Shown here: piece by piece, positions 16,633-23,819 of the stretch
Position numbering within the stretch: the stretch's first letter is position 1
Layout of the letters: the number at the start of each line of letters is the position of its first letter
Notes under the pieces: generated by a model
The model's input: only the letters and a program-made list of their open reading frames with translations
What the model was told of the DNA's origin: nothing
Databases searched by the model: none
Source of the DNA: Burkholderiales bacterium
GTDB taxonomy: Bacteria; Pseudomonadota; Gammaproteobacteria; Burkholderiales; SG8-41
DNA: 46,637 nucleotides
Direction of reading: 5' to 3'
Assembly: GCA_036262035.1 (NCBI GenBank)
Contig: DATAJS010000016.1
Span: forward strand, 1 to 46,637
Program-made: the position numbers and the translations under genes

Positions 16633-16690
16633 GGGTTGCCCCTCCGTGTCCTCCGTGTCCTCCGTGTCGCCCTCCGTGTCTCTCCGTGTG
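16633..16690. repeat. Short tandem repeat, CTCCGTGTC unit
   Basis: About six copies of a 9-bp CTCCGTGTC unit, two of them separated by a few extra bases. The complementary GACACGGAGG word occurs once at about 16494-16503 on the other side of the dRS3-like element, so the whole 16482-16690 block is a composite of inverted parts. It is intergenic, upstream of the SLC13 permease. No coding or CRISPR character. Confidence 0.7.
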
Positions 16691-16758
16691 CGAGCTGTCG
16701 GCCTGCCAAGGCATAGGCGTTGCTATATGGTCGGCCTGACCGACTATCAGGCAACGCA

Positions 16759-18540
16759 ATGACGCTACCCCAGGCACTCACGTTCATCATCGTAGGCCTC
16801 ATGATGGCGGGGTTCGTCTGGGGGCGCATACGCTACGACGTCGTCGCGCTGCTCGCCCTGGTGACGTCGGTGTTCGTCGGGATCGTGCCGGCGAAGGAAG
16901 CGTTCGCGGGCTTTTCCGACGACGTGGTGATCATCGTCGGTTCCGCGCTCGTCGTCAGCGCCGCCGTCGCGCGCTCCGGCATCACCGAGCTCGCGATCCG
17001 GCCGCTCGCGCCGTACCTCAAGACCACCCGCTCGCAGGTGTTCGTGCTCGTGCTGGCGGTCATCGTCTTCTCGACCTTCATCAAGAACGTCGGCGCGCTG
17101 GCGATCCTGCTTCCCGTCGCCCTCCAGTTCGCGAAGAAATCCGAGACTTCCCCCGCGCAGCTCCTGATGCCGCTTTCGTTCGGATCGCTGATGGGCGGGC
17201 TGATCACGATGGTCGGCACCTCGCCCAACATCATCGTCTCGCGCGTGCGCGAGGAGATCCTCGGGCAGCCCTTCAACATGTTCGACTACGCCCCGGTGGG
17301 CCTGGGCATCTCGGTCGTCGGCCTGATCTATCTCACGTTCGCTTACCGGCTGCTGCCCAAGGACCGGCGCGCCGGCGTGTCGATCGACGCCGCGATCAAC
17401 ATCGAGAACTACGTGGTCGAGGCGGTGATCGCCGAGGACTCGCCGCTCGTCGACAAGACCGCGAGCGACGTCGAAAAGATGGGCGAAGGCGAGGTCGAGC
17501 TGACGACGATCGTGCGCGAGCGCTTCCGCCGCTACAAGCCCACGCCCGCGCTCAAGCTGCGCGCCGGCGACGTGCTGCTGCTCGAAGGCGAGCCCGTCGC
17601 GATCGAAAAGGTGATGGGCCAGGCCGGGCTCGAGCTCGCCCGGCAGAAAGGCGAGGAGAAGGCGCCCGATGCCGACACCGTGGGCGTCGTCGAAGGCGTG
17701 GTCACCGGCGACTCGCCGCTCGTCGGCACCAACCTGATCGAGCTCGACGTGCACAAGCGCTACGACGTGAACGTGCTCGCGCTCTCGCGCAGCGGCGAGC
17801 GCATCGAGCAGCGCCTGCGCTCGGTGCGCTTCCATCCCGGCGACGTGATCGTGCTGCAAGGGCGCATCGACGTGCTGCCCGACACGCTCCAGCGGCTCGG
17901 CATACTGCCGCTCGCCGAGCGCGACATCGCCCTCGGGCGCGGGCGGCGCCGCTGGATACCGCTGCTCGTACTCGCGGCCACGATCGCCGCGGTCGTCGCC
18001 AACGTGCTGCCGATCGCGATGGCGTTCTTCGCGGCCGCGGTCGCGCTCGTGCTGACCAAGTCGGTCACGCTGAAGGAAGCGTACGAGACCGTCGAGTGGC
18101 CGATCCTCATCCTGCTCGCCGCGCTGATACCGGTCTCGGAAGCGGTGCGTACCACCGGTGCGACCGACCTCATCGCGGGCTGGCTGCACGTCGCCGCCGG
18201 GCCGCTGCCGCCGATGGCGGCGCTGGGTCTCATGCTCGTCGCGGCGATGGCGGTCACCCCGTTCCTCAACAACGCCGCGACGGTGCTGATGGTCGCGCCG
18301 ATCGCCGCGGGTCTCGCCGAGCGGCTCGGCCTGAACCCCGATCCGTTCCTGATGGCGGTGGCGGTGGGCGCGGCGTGCGACTTCCTCACGCCGTTCGGAC
18401 ATCAGTGCAATACACTCGTGATGGGGCCGGGCGGTTACCGCTTCGGCGACTACTGGAAGCTCGGCCTGCCGCTGTCGATCTTCATCGTCGTCGCGGGCGT
18501 TCCCCTGATCGCCGCTTTCTGGCCGCTGGCCGCTCGTTAG
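16759..18540 (+). CDS. SLC13 family permease with two TrkA-C domains
   Basis: A 593-residue transporter of the arsenite-antiporter/DASS superfamily. There are five or so N-terminal membrane segments, then two soluble RCK_C (TrkA-C) domains at about residues 215-290 and 300-385 (both with the pattern G-x-x-L-x-x-L-x-V-x..RSG..I, or L+-AGDVLLLEG), then the second membrane half. The paired re-entrant loops show MVGTSPNIIVSR and NNAATVLMVAPIA. SLC13 proteins move anions such as sulfate or dicarboxylates; the substrate is unknown and the RCK_C domains may sense ligand. The ATG at 16759 is chosen because the first hydrophobic segment follows directly. The CBS gene follows after 7 nt, suggesting an operon. 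Confidence 0.88.
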   Translation: MTLPQALTFIIVGLMMAGFVWGRIRYDVVALLALVTSVFVGIVPAKEAFAGFSDDVVIIVGSALVVSAAVARSGITELAIRPLAPYLKTTRSQVFVLVLAVIVFSTFIKNVGALAILLPVALQFAKKSETSPAQLLMPLSFGSLMGGLITMVGTSPNIIVSRVREEILGQPFNMFDYAPVGLGISVVGLIYLTFAYRLLPKDRRAGVSIDAAINIENYVVEAVIAEDSPLVDKTASDVEKMGEGEVELTTIVRERFRRYKPTPALKLRAGDVLLLEGEPVAIEKVMGQAGLELARQKGEEKAPDADTVGVVEGVVTGDSPLVGTNLIELDVHKRYDVNVLALSRSGERIEQRLRSVRFHPGDVIVLQGRIDVLPDTLQRLGILPLAERDIALGRGRRRWIPLLVLAATIAAVVANVLPIAMAFFAAAVALVLTKSVTLKEAYETVEWPILILLAALIPVSEAVRTTGATDLIAGWLHVAAGPLPPMAALGLMLVAAMAVTPFLNNAATVLMVAPIAAGLAERLGLNPDPFLMAVAVGAACDFLTPFGHQCNTLVMGPGGYRFGDYWKLGLPLSIFIVVAGVPLIAAFWPLAAR

Positions 18541-18547
18541 GAAAACC

Positions 18548-18985
18548 ATGAAAGTTGCAGATCTCATGGCGAAGAACGTCGAGTTCGTCGACCCGTACGT
18601 CAGCGTGCAGGAAGCCGCATCGATGATGGGCGAGCTCGACGTCGGTGCGCTGCCGGTCGGCACCGCCGAGAACCTCCAGGGAGTCATCACCGATCGCGAC
18701 ATCCTCTACCGGGTGGTCGCCGAGGGAAAAGACCCGCGCCGCACGCAGGTGGCGCACGTCGCGACCAAGACGATCTTCAGCTGCACGCCCGAAGACCCCG
18801 TGAACACCGCGATGGACCTGATGGCGTCGCAGAACATCCGCAGGCTTCCCGTGCTCGACGACGCGAAGCACGTCGTGGGCTGGATCACGCTCTCCGACCT
18901 GTCGCGGCACCTTCTCGTCGGCAACGAAGTCGTGCAGAAAGCGCTGCGCGAGCTCACCGATACCGTGGCGAAAGACAAGACTTGA
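18548..18985 (+). CDS. CBS-pair domain protein
   Basis: A 145-residue protein made of two CBS domains (residues about 1-60 and 70-130), with GVITDRDILYRVV and GWITLSDLSRHLL closing the repeats. CBS pairs bind adenosyl ligands (AMP, ATP, SAM, cyclic dinucleotides) and regulate partner proteins. The gene follows the SLC13 permease by 7 nt and overlaps the next gene by 4 nt, so it could be the permease's regulatory partner (inference). Confidence 0.88.
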   Translation: MKVADLMAKNVEFVDPYVSVQEAASMMGELDVGALPVGTAENLQGVITDRDILYRVVAEGKDPRRTQVAHVATKTIFSCTPEDPVNTAMDLMASQNIRRLPVLDDAKHVVGWITLSDLSRHLLVGNEVVQKALRELTDTVAKDKT

Positions 18986-19512
18986 GCGAGCTGCCCGAAG
19001 CGGTCGAAGCGGGAACCGAAGAGCCCGAACGTCCCGCGGGCCCGGCGGAGCACGACGAGCCGCTGGTCGAGATCGTCGCGGCCAAGGTGCTGTTCGGCTG
19101 GCTGCGCAACCGCCAGCAGCTCCTCGTGCCCTATACGATCGATCTCGCCAAGCTCGACGCGGCCGAGGTCGAGCTCCTCGTGCACGCGATGATCGTCGCC
19201 GCGCAGGCCGACGGCACGGTCGACGGCAAGGAGCGCGACCGGGTGCGCAGCGCGCTCGAGCGGCTCAACGCGACGCCCGAGCAGATCGAGAGCGTCGACG
19301 ACGCGCTCGACAGGCCGAAACCGCTCGCGCAGGCGCTCGCGAAAGTGGGCGACGTGCAGACCGGCGCGATCGCCTACGCCGCGTCGCTGCTCGCGATCGA
19401 CCGCCGCAAGCTCGTCAACCGCCAGTACCTGCGCTACCTCGCGGCGCGGCTGCAGCTCCCGCGCGACGTCTGCCGCGCGCTCGAGCAGCGCTTCTTCGCG
19501 GCGGTGGATTAA
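18982..19512 (+). CDS. DUF533/TerB-like protein
   Basis: A 176-residue protein. The C-terminal 120 residues match the DUF533/TerB-like helical fold: LLVHAMIVAAQADGTVDGKE (acidic EF-like DGxVDxKE), then the helical TGAIAYAASLLAIDRRKLVNRQYLRYLAARLQLP. The N-terminal 45 residues are Glu/Pro/Ala rich and probably disordered. It starts with TTG overlapping the CBS stop (TTGA, 18982-18985). Family function is not established; the acidic loop may bind a divalent metal. Confidence 0.7.
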   Translation: MSELPEAVEAGTEEPERPAGPAEHDEPLVEIVAAKVLFGWLRNRQQLLVPYTIDLAKLDAAEVELLVHAMIVAAQADGTVDGKERDRVRSALERLNATPEQIESVDDALDRPKPLAQALAKVGDVQTGAIAYAASLLAIDRRKLVNRQYLRYLAARLQLPRDVCRALEQRFFAAVD

Positions 19513-19515
19513 GGC

Positions 19516-19699
19516 GTCATTCCCGTGTAGGCGGAAAAGATCGTCATTCCCGCGTACGCGGGGATCCATTTTGACTTTGAATGAAGAATGGATTCCCGAT
19601 CCCTTCCGCTGCCGCGGGTCGGGAATGACGATGACTCATCCGCGGGTCGGGAATACGATGCTACACCGTCATTCCCGCGCAGGCGGGGATCCATTTTCT
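19516..19699. repeat. Cluster of dRS3-like palindromic units
   Basis: At least four ATTCCCG/CGGGAAT units lie in tandem and inverted orientation: GTCATTCCCGTGTAGGCGG, GTCATTCCCGCGTACGCGGG-GATCC, AATGGATTCCCGATCCC...GGGTCGGGAATGAC, a partial CGCGGGTCGGGAAT, and GTCATTCCCGCGCAGGCGGG-GATCC. The last unit contains the stop codon of the response regulator. The sequence is very similar to 16516-16605. Confidence 0.85.
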
Positions 19700-20061
19700 T
19701 TGCCGAGCAGCGCCTCGATCTGGTTCAGAAGCTGCGAGAAATCCACCGGCTTCGCGTGATAGTCGTCGCAGCCCGAGGCGAGCGCTTTCTCGCGATCGCC
19801 CGCCATGGCGTGAGCGGTGAGGGCGATGATCGGCATGGCCTTCGTCGCTTCGTCGCCCTTGAGCTCTTTCGCGACGGTCCAGCCGTCGATCACCGGCAGG
19901 TTCATGTCGAGCAGCATGAGATCGGGCTTGTCGGCGCGCGCGTGGTCGAGCCCCTGCTGCCCGTCTTCGGCGACGTCGACGTCGTAGCCGCGGCGCTTGA
20001 GGCGCCGCGACAGGAAATCCCAGATCTCCTGGTGGTCTTCAACGAGCAGTATCTTCGCCAT
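19669..20061 (-). CDS. Single-domain response regulator
   Basis: A 130-residue receiver domain with all phosphorylation-site residues: Glu8/Asp9, the phospho-acceptor Asp52 in LLDMNLP, Thr82 and Lys104 (HAKP). No output domain, so it likely works through protein contacts or phosphorelay. ATG at 20061 (RBS AAGGAAGGTC) lies 23 nt inside the end of the hybrid kinase gene, which makes that kinase its likely partner. The last nine residues (ENGSPPARE) and the stop are encoded by a dRS3-like repeat, so the native C-terminus was replaced or extended by repeat insertion. Confidence 0.92.
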   Translation of the reverse strand: MAKILLVEDHQEIWDFLSRRLKRRGYDVDVAEDGQQGLDHARADKPDLMLLDMNLPVIDGWTVAKELKGDEATKAMPIIALTAHAMAGDREKALASGCDDYHAKPVDFSQLLNQIEALLGKENGSPPARE

Positions 20062-22870
20062 GACCTTCCTTTTCTCGCCGGTCTCTTCCCGGCAGCTCGC
20101 GCAGCACCGACGACAGCGCCTGCTGGACGTCGTGCTCCGTGTTCACGATCTGTTGTACCCGCCCTTCGAGCCGCTTGCATTCGTCGGCGGTGAGGTCCTG
20201 CGCGCTCAGCGCGACGATCGGCATCTCGCTTAAAGCATCGCGCTTGCGCAGCTCGCGTATCACCGCGAAGCCGTTGATGTCCGACATGTCGAGATCGACG
20301 AGGACGAGCGCCGGCGGATTCTCGCGCAGCCGGTCGAAGAACGCTTCTTCGTCGCGCGCGTGCTCGACTTTCCAGCCTTCGGCCTCGAGCTGCGCGTAGA
20401 CCTCGTCGGGCGCCGTGGAATCGTCGAGGATCAGGGCGCGCGGCGCGGCGTGCCGCGAACGGTACCTCGCGAGCACCTTGGCGAGCCGCGGCCACCGGAT
20501 CGGCTTGGTGAGGTAGTCGGCGGCGCCGAGCGAGTAGGCGAGGCCTTTCTCCTGCACGATCGTCGTCATGATGACCGGGATGTCGGCCGTCGCGCTGTCC
20601 GCTTTCAGCGCCGAGAGCACGGCCCAGCCGTCCATGTGCGGCATCATCACGTCGAGCAGGATCGCACACGGCTCGAGCTTGCGCGCGAGGTCGAGGCCGG
20701 TGGCGCCGTCGCCCGCGGTCTGCACCGCGTAACCTTCGCGCACGAGGAAGCGCGAGATCAGCGCGCGGGCGTGCGGATCGTCGTCGATCACGAGCACCAC
20801 GCTTCCCGACGCGCTGCCGGCGAGCTGCGCGTGCTCCACGGGCCGCGGCCGCGCCGCGGGCGCGTTCGCCGGGAGCCTGAGCTCGAACGTCGTGCCCCGG
20901 CCGGGCTCGCTCTCGACCTCGATCTTTCCGCCGAGCATGTCGGCGAACGCGCGCGTGATCGAAAGCCCGAGACCGGTGCCGCCGAAGCGGCGGGTCGTCG
21001 AAGCGTCGGCCTGGGAAAAGCGCCGGAAGAGCTTGCCGATCTCCTCGCGCGATATGCCGATGCCGGTGTCGCGTACGCGAAAGACGATCGTGCCGTCGTC
21101 GCCTGCGCCTGCGCGCTCGACTTCGAGCGTCACCGTGCCGCGCTCGGTGAACTTGGCCGCGTTCGAGAGCAGGTTGATGAGGCTCTGGCGCACCTTGACC
21201 GCGTCCGAGCACATGGTGCCGAGGCCGGGTCCGTGCTCGATCCGCAGCGTGTTCTCGTTCTTCGCGACCAGCGCTTCGACCGTCGCACCGAGCTCCTTCA
21301 CGAGCGCGGCGACATCGAAGCGCTCGAGGTGCGCGTCCATCTTGCCGGCCTCGATCTTGGAGAAATCGAGCACGTCGTTGATGAGCGAGAGCAGGTGGCG
21401 CGCGTTGGCGTTGACCTTGCGCAGGTCGTCGAGCATCTGGGCGAGTCCGCGGTCCTCGGTTTCCTCTTCGAGCATCTCGACGTAGCCGATGACCGCGGTC
21501 AACGGGGTCCTCAGCTCGTGGCTCATGTTCGCGATGAACTGGCTCTTGGCGCGGTTGGCTTCTTCGGCCTCTTCCTTGGCCGCTTTGATGTCGCGCTCGT
21601 ACTGCTTGCGCACCGTGATGTCGCGCACGTAGGCGGTGAAGTAGGGCGCGGTCTTCTGCGCGACCGACGTGATCGCGAGCTCGACGGGAAAGCGCGTGCC
21701 GTCGCGGCGCAGCGCCTCGATCTCGATGCGCTTGCCCATCAGCCGGCCTTTGCCCGTCTCGAGAAAGCGCGCGATGCCCGCGTAATGCCGGGCGCGATGC
21801 TCTTCGGGGATGATGAGCTCGGGCATCGTCCTGCCGAGCACTTCCTCGCGCGTGTGGCCGAAGGTGCGCTCGGCCGCCGCGTTCCATTCGACGATGCGGC
21901 TGTCGGCGGTGATCGAGATCACGCAGTCGATCGCGGTCGCGAGGATCGCGGCTTTCAGCGATTCGCTCTCGCGCAGCTGCTCTTCGGCGCGCTTGCGCCG
22001 CAGGTACTGGCCGATCTGGTGGCCGAGCGTCGAGATGCTCTCGAGGAAGTCGTCGTCGAAGTGCTGCCAGCGGCGGCTGAAGAGCTCGATGACGCCGACC
22101 GTCTGGGTTCCGGTCTTCAGCGGAAACGCGAAGGCCGAGCGCAGGTCCGCGTCGCGGGCCGCTTCGCGGCGCGCGAAGCACGGATCGTTCGCGAGGTCGG
22201 ACATGTGCGACGGCGTCTCGATCTCCCACACGCGGCCGGGCAATCCGCTGCCGCGCGTGAACGTCACCTCGCGCGTGTCGGCGAGAAACGATTCGCCGCC
22301 GCCGTCCGCGCCCGGCCAGCCGGCGGCGCGCCGCAGCACGCCCGCGCCTTCGTCGACTTCCCAGAACGTCGCGACGTGCCAGCCGAGCGTCGCGCCGATG
22401 GTGCCGAGCACCTGCGTCATCGCGGTATCGAGCTCGGACGATCCGGCGAGGATGCGGCTTACGCTGATCTGGACCGCGAGGCGCTTTCTCGCCTGCCCTC
22501 TGCTGGCGGTGTCCTGAAAGGTGACGACGCTGCCGGTGACGACGTTCTCGTCGAACACCGGGAACGCCGCGTATTCGGCGTTGAAGAAGCTCCCGTCCTT
22601 GCGCCACAGCATCTCGTTGTCGAGCTGAACCGGGCGGCCGGTCTCCAGCGTCTGCAGGAGCGGGCAGGAGGGCTCCGGGTATGGCGTGCCGTCGGGATGC
22701 GTGTGATGGATGAGCGCGTGCATGTTCGCGCCCACCACTTCGTCGGGCGCGTAACCGAGCATGTCGAGCCCGGCCTTGTTGATGAACGTGCACCGCCCCG
22801 CGGCGTCGATGCCGTAGACGCCGATCTCGATGGCGTTGAGGATCGCGTTGATCTCCGCTGCGGCGTGCAT
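20039..22870 (-). CDS. Hybrid sensor histidine kinase (PAS-GAF-PAS-HisKA-HATPase-REC-REC)
   Basis: A protein of about 943 residues. Order: PAS (about 5-115), GAF (about 130-290), second PAS (about 300-425), HisKA with phospho-acceptor His451 in MSHELRTPL, HATPase with N box LLSNAAKF, G1 DTGIGIS and G2 GGTGLGLS, then REC1 with Asp740 in LLDVMMPHMDGW and Lys in TKPIRWP, then REC2 with Asp859 (VDLDMSDINGF) but no equivalent Lys. No membrane segment, so it is cytoplasmic and senses through PAS and GAF ligands. ATG at 22870 is chosen; an in-frame extension to 22957 is possible and would add 29 residues. The downstream single-domain regulator overlaps its end. Confidence 0.92.
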   Translation of the reverse strand: MHAAAEINAILNAIEIGVYGIDAAGRCTFINKAGLDMLGYAPDEVVGANMHALIHHTHPDGTPYPEPSCPLLQTLETGRPVQLDNEMLWRKDGSFFNAEYAAFPVFDENVVTGSVVTFQDTASRGQARKRLAVQISVSRILAGSSELDTAMTQVLGTIGATLGWHVATFWEVDEGAGVLRRAAGWPGADGGGESFLADTREVTFTRGSGLPGRVWEIETPSHMSDLANDPCFARREAARDADLRSAFAFPLKTGTQTVGVIELFSRRWQHFDDDFLESISTLGHQIGQYLRRKRAEEQLRESESLKAAILATAIDCVISITADSRIVEWNAAAERTFGHTREEVLGRTMPELIIPEEHRARHYAGIARFLETGKGRLMGKRIEIEALRRDGTRFPVELAITSVAQKTAPYFTAYVRDITVRKQYERDIKAAKEEAEEANRAKSQFIANMSHELRTPLTAVIGYVEMLEEETEDRGLAQMLDDLRKVNANARHLLSLINDVLDFSKIEAGKMDAHLERFDVAALVKELGATVEALVAKNENTLRIEHGPGLGTMCSDAVKVRQSLINLLSNAAKFTERGTVTLEVERAGAGDDGTIVFRVRDTGIGISREEIGKLFRRFSQADASTTRRFGGTGLGLSITRAFADMLGGKIEVESEPGRGTTFELRLPANAPAARPRPVEHAQLAGSASGSVVLVIDDDPHARALISRFLVREGYAVQTAGDGATGLDLARKLEPCAILLDVMMPHMDGWAVLSALKADSATADIPVIMTTIVQEKGLAYSLGAADYLTKPIRWPRLAKVLARYRSRHAAPRALILDDSTAPDEVYAQLEAEGWKVEHARDEEAFFDRLRENPPALVLVDLDMSDINGFAVIRELRKRDALSEMPIVALSAQDLTADECKRLEGRVQQIVNTEHDVQQALSSVLRELPGRDRREKEGHGEDTAR

Positions 22871-22925
22871 GCTGAGCGCAAAAGCATGCGGCGTGCCGCT
22901 CGGGAACGGAGGCTTTGAAAGGCGC

Positions 22926-23013
22926 GGTGCGTTACCACGCACCCTACGGTATGCCATCGGCTGCCCGTAGGTGCGCGCGAGCGCACCGCGCCGCAGGTGC
23001 GCGATAGCGCACC
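22926..23013. repeat. Three hairpin units with GGTGCG stems
   Basis: Three small perfect hairpins: GGTGCGT-TACC-ACGCACC (22926-22943), GGTGCGC-GCGA-GCGCACC (22970-22987) and GGTGCGC-GATA-GCGCACC (22996-23013). All have 7-bp stems and 4-nt loops. They fill the space between the stop of the peroxiredoxin gene and the start of the hybrid kinase, on the strand both genes use. They could act as REP-like terminator or attenuator structures. No T-tract is present. Confidence 0.75.
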
Positions 23014-23020
23014 CGGCGGG

Positions 23021-23479
23021 TTACAGCTTCTTCAGCTCGGCTAAAAGCTCGGGACTCTCCGGGATCGTCCCCGGCGCGTACTCCTTCGACCACGCGATCT
23101 TGCCGTTCGCGTCGACGACGAAGGCCGAGCGCTTGTCGATGCCGCGCTCGTCGTTGAAGACGCCGTAGGCCTTGCCGATCGCGCCGTGAGGCCAGTAGTC
23201 CGACAACAGCGGGAACGGTATGCCGCCGAGCTGCTCCGCCCAGACTTTCAGGCTCGGAATCGTGTCCGCGCTGATCTGGAGGATCTCGACGTTGAGCTTC
23301 TTGAACTCATCGAGGTTCGCACGGAACCCCTGGACCTGGTTCTTTCATCCACCCGTAAAGGCGAAGGGCAGGAAAGAGACCACGGTGGGACGGCCGCGGA
23401 AGCTCGAGAGCGAGACCGTGTCCCCGTTGTGCGAAGCGAGCGAGAAGTCCGGCGCTTGGGAGCCGGGTTGCAGTGCCAT
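23021..23479 (-). CDS. Selenocysteine-containing peroxiredoxin (in-frame UGA at peroxidatic Cys)
   Basis: A 152-residue AhpC/TSA-type peroxiredoxin when the in-frame TGA at 23345-23347 is read as selenocysteine 45. The frame is otherwise continuous. The N-terminal half is PGSQAPDFSLASHNGDTV and the catalytic region PFAFTGGU-KNQ, giving the universal PxxxTxxC pattern with Pro38, Thr42 and U45. The C-terminal half (VEILQISADT, FPFPLLSDYW-like FPLLSDYWPHGAIGKAYGV) is standard Prx, so both halves belong to one protein. It reduces H2O2 or organic hydroperoxides. A SECIS-like hairpin follows the UGA (23312-23330). The ATG has an AGGAGA site. It is divergent from the GGDEF-EAL gene; the hybrid kinase lies downstream. 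A TGC/TGT-to-TGA mutation or sequencing error is the main alternative. selA, selB, selC and selD are not in the window. Confidence 0.85.
23312..23330 (-). promoter_or_regulatory. Candidate bacterial SECIS hairpin
   Basis: In the mRNA sense the hairpin is GGGGUUC-CGUGC-GAACCUC: seven pairs (one G-U) and a 5-nt apical loop with G as its second base. There are 21 nt between the UGA (23345-23347) and the apical loop, within the usual 16-37 nt window, and the upper stem length and loop G fit the bacterial SECIS consensus. It lies inside the coding sequence, as bacterial SECIS elements do. Confidence 0.7.
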
Positions 23480-23601
23480 GGGATTCTCCTTTTATGGACG
23501 GCGAGGCCGTCGCCGGAGAATACGACAAACGCGCGGCCTTCGACAAAGTTTGCCCGATCCCCGACGCGCCTGGACCGAAAACGTCAAACGGGGGATCCGT
23601 C

Positions 23602-23772
23602 ATGACGTCATGCCGTATCCACGCGGTCCTCGCGCTCGTCTTCAGCCTCGCCGCGCTGCCCGCTTTCGGGGCGACCGCCCGATCGATGTCGTGGTCCGGT
23701 TCGGTCTTGGCAGCGGGCCGGGACGCCCCACTGAAGCCAAACCGTGAAAAAGGCACGAACTTTCACGCCTAA
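23602..23772 (+). CDS. Possible small secreted peptide ORF (56 residues)
   Basis: A short ORF in the gap between the peroxiredoxin and GGDEF-EAL genes. It begins with a signal-like sequence (MTSCRIHAVLALVFSLAALP, then AFGA) after a GGGGGA purine run, followed by about 30 residues with no recognisable motif. It may be a real small exported peptide, a decayed gene or a chance ORF. The rest of 23480-23819 shows nothing else. Confidence 0.3.
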   Translation: MTSCRIHAVLALVFSLAALPAFGATARSMSWSGSVLAAGRDAPLKPNREKGTNFHA

Positions 23773-23819
23773 TGCGCCCATGGTTCGGCGGGGATTGCCG
23801 TTATCTTCCGGGCACGACC

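Noticed and set aside
16633-16690. CTCCGTGTC tandem block as a CRISPR array
   Set aside because: Units are 9 bp with almost no spacers, and no cas genes are present.
23021-23206. 61-residue fragment as an independent gene
   Set aside because: It is the in-frame 3' half of the peroxiredoxin; its apparent TTG start is inside the conserved FPLLSDYW region.
23021-23479. Frameshift or pseudogene explanation for the split peroxiredoxin
   Set aside because: Both halves are in the same frame and the only defect is a TGA at the catalytic Cys codon, with a SECIS-like hairpin; decay would be expected to be scattered.
23307-23756. 149-residue minus-strand ORF covering the peroxiredoxin start
   Set aside because: It is in another frame, has no family features, and overlaps the clear N-terminal half of the peroxiredoxin.
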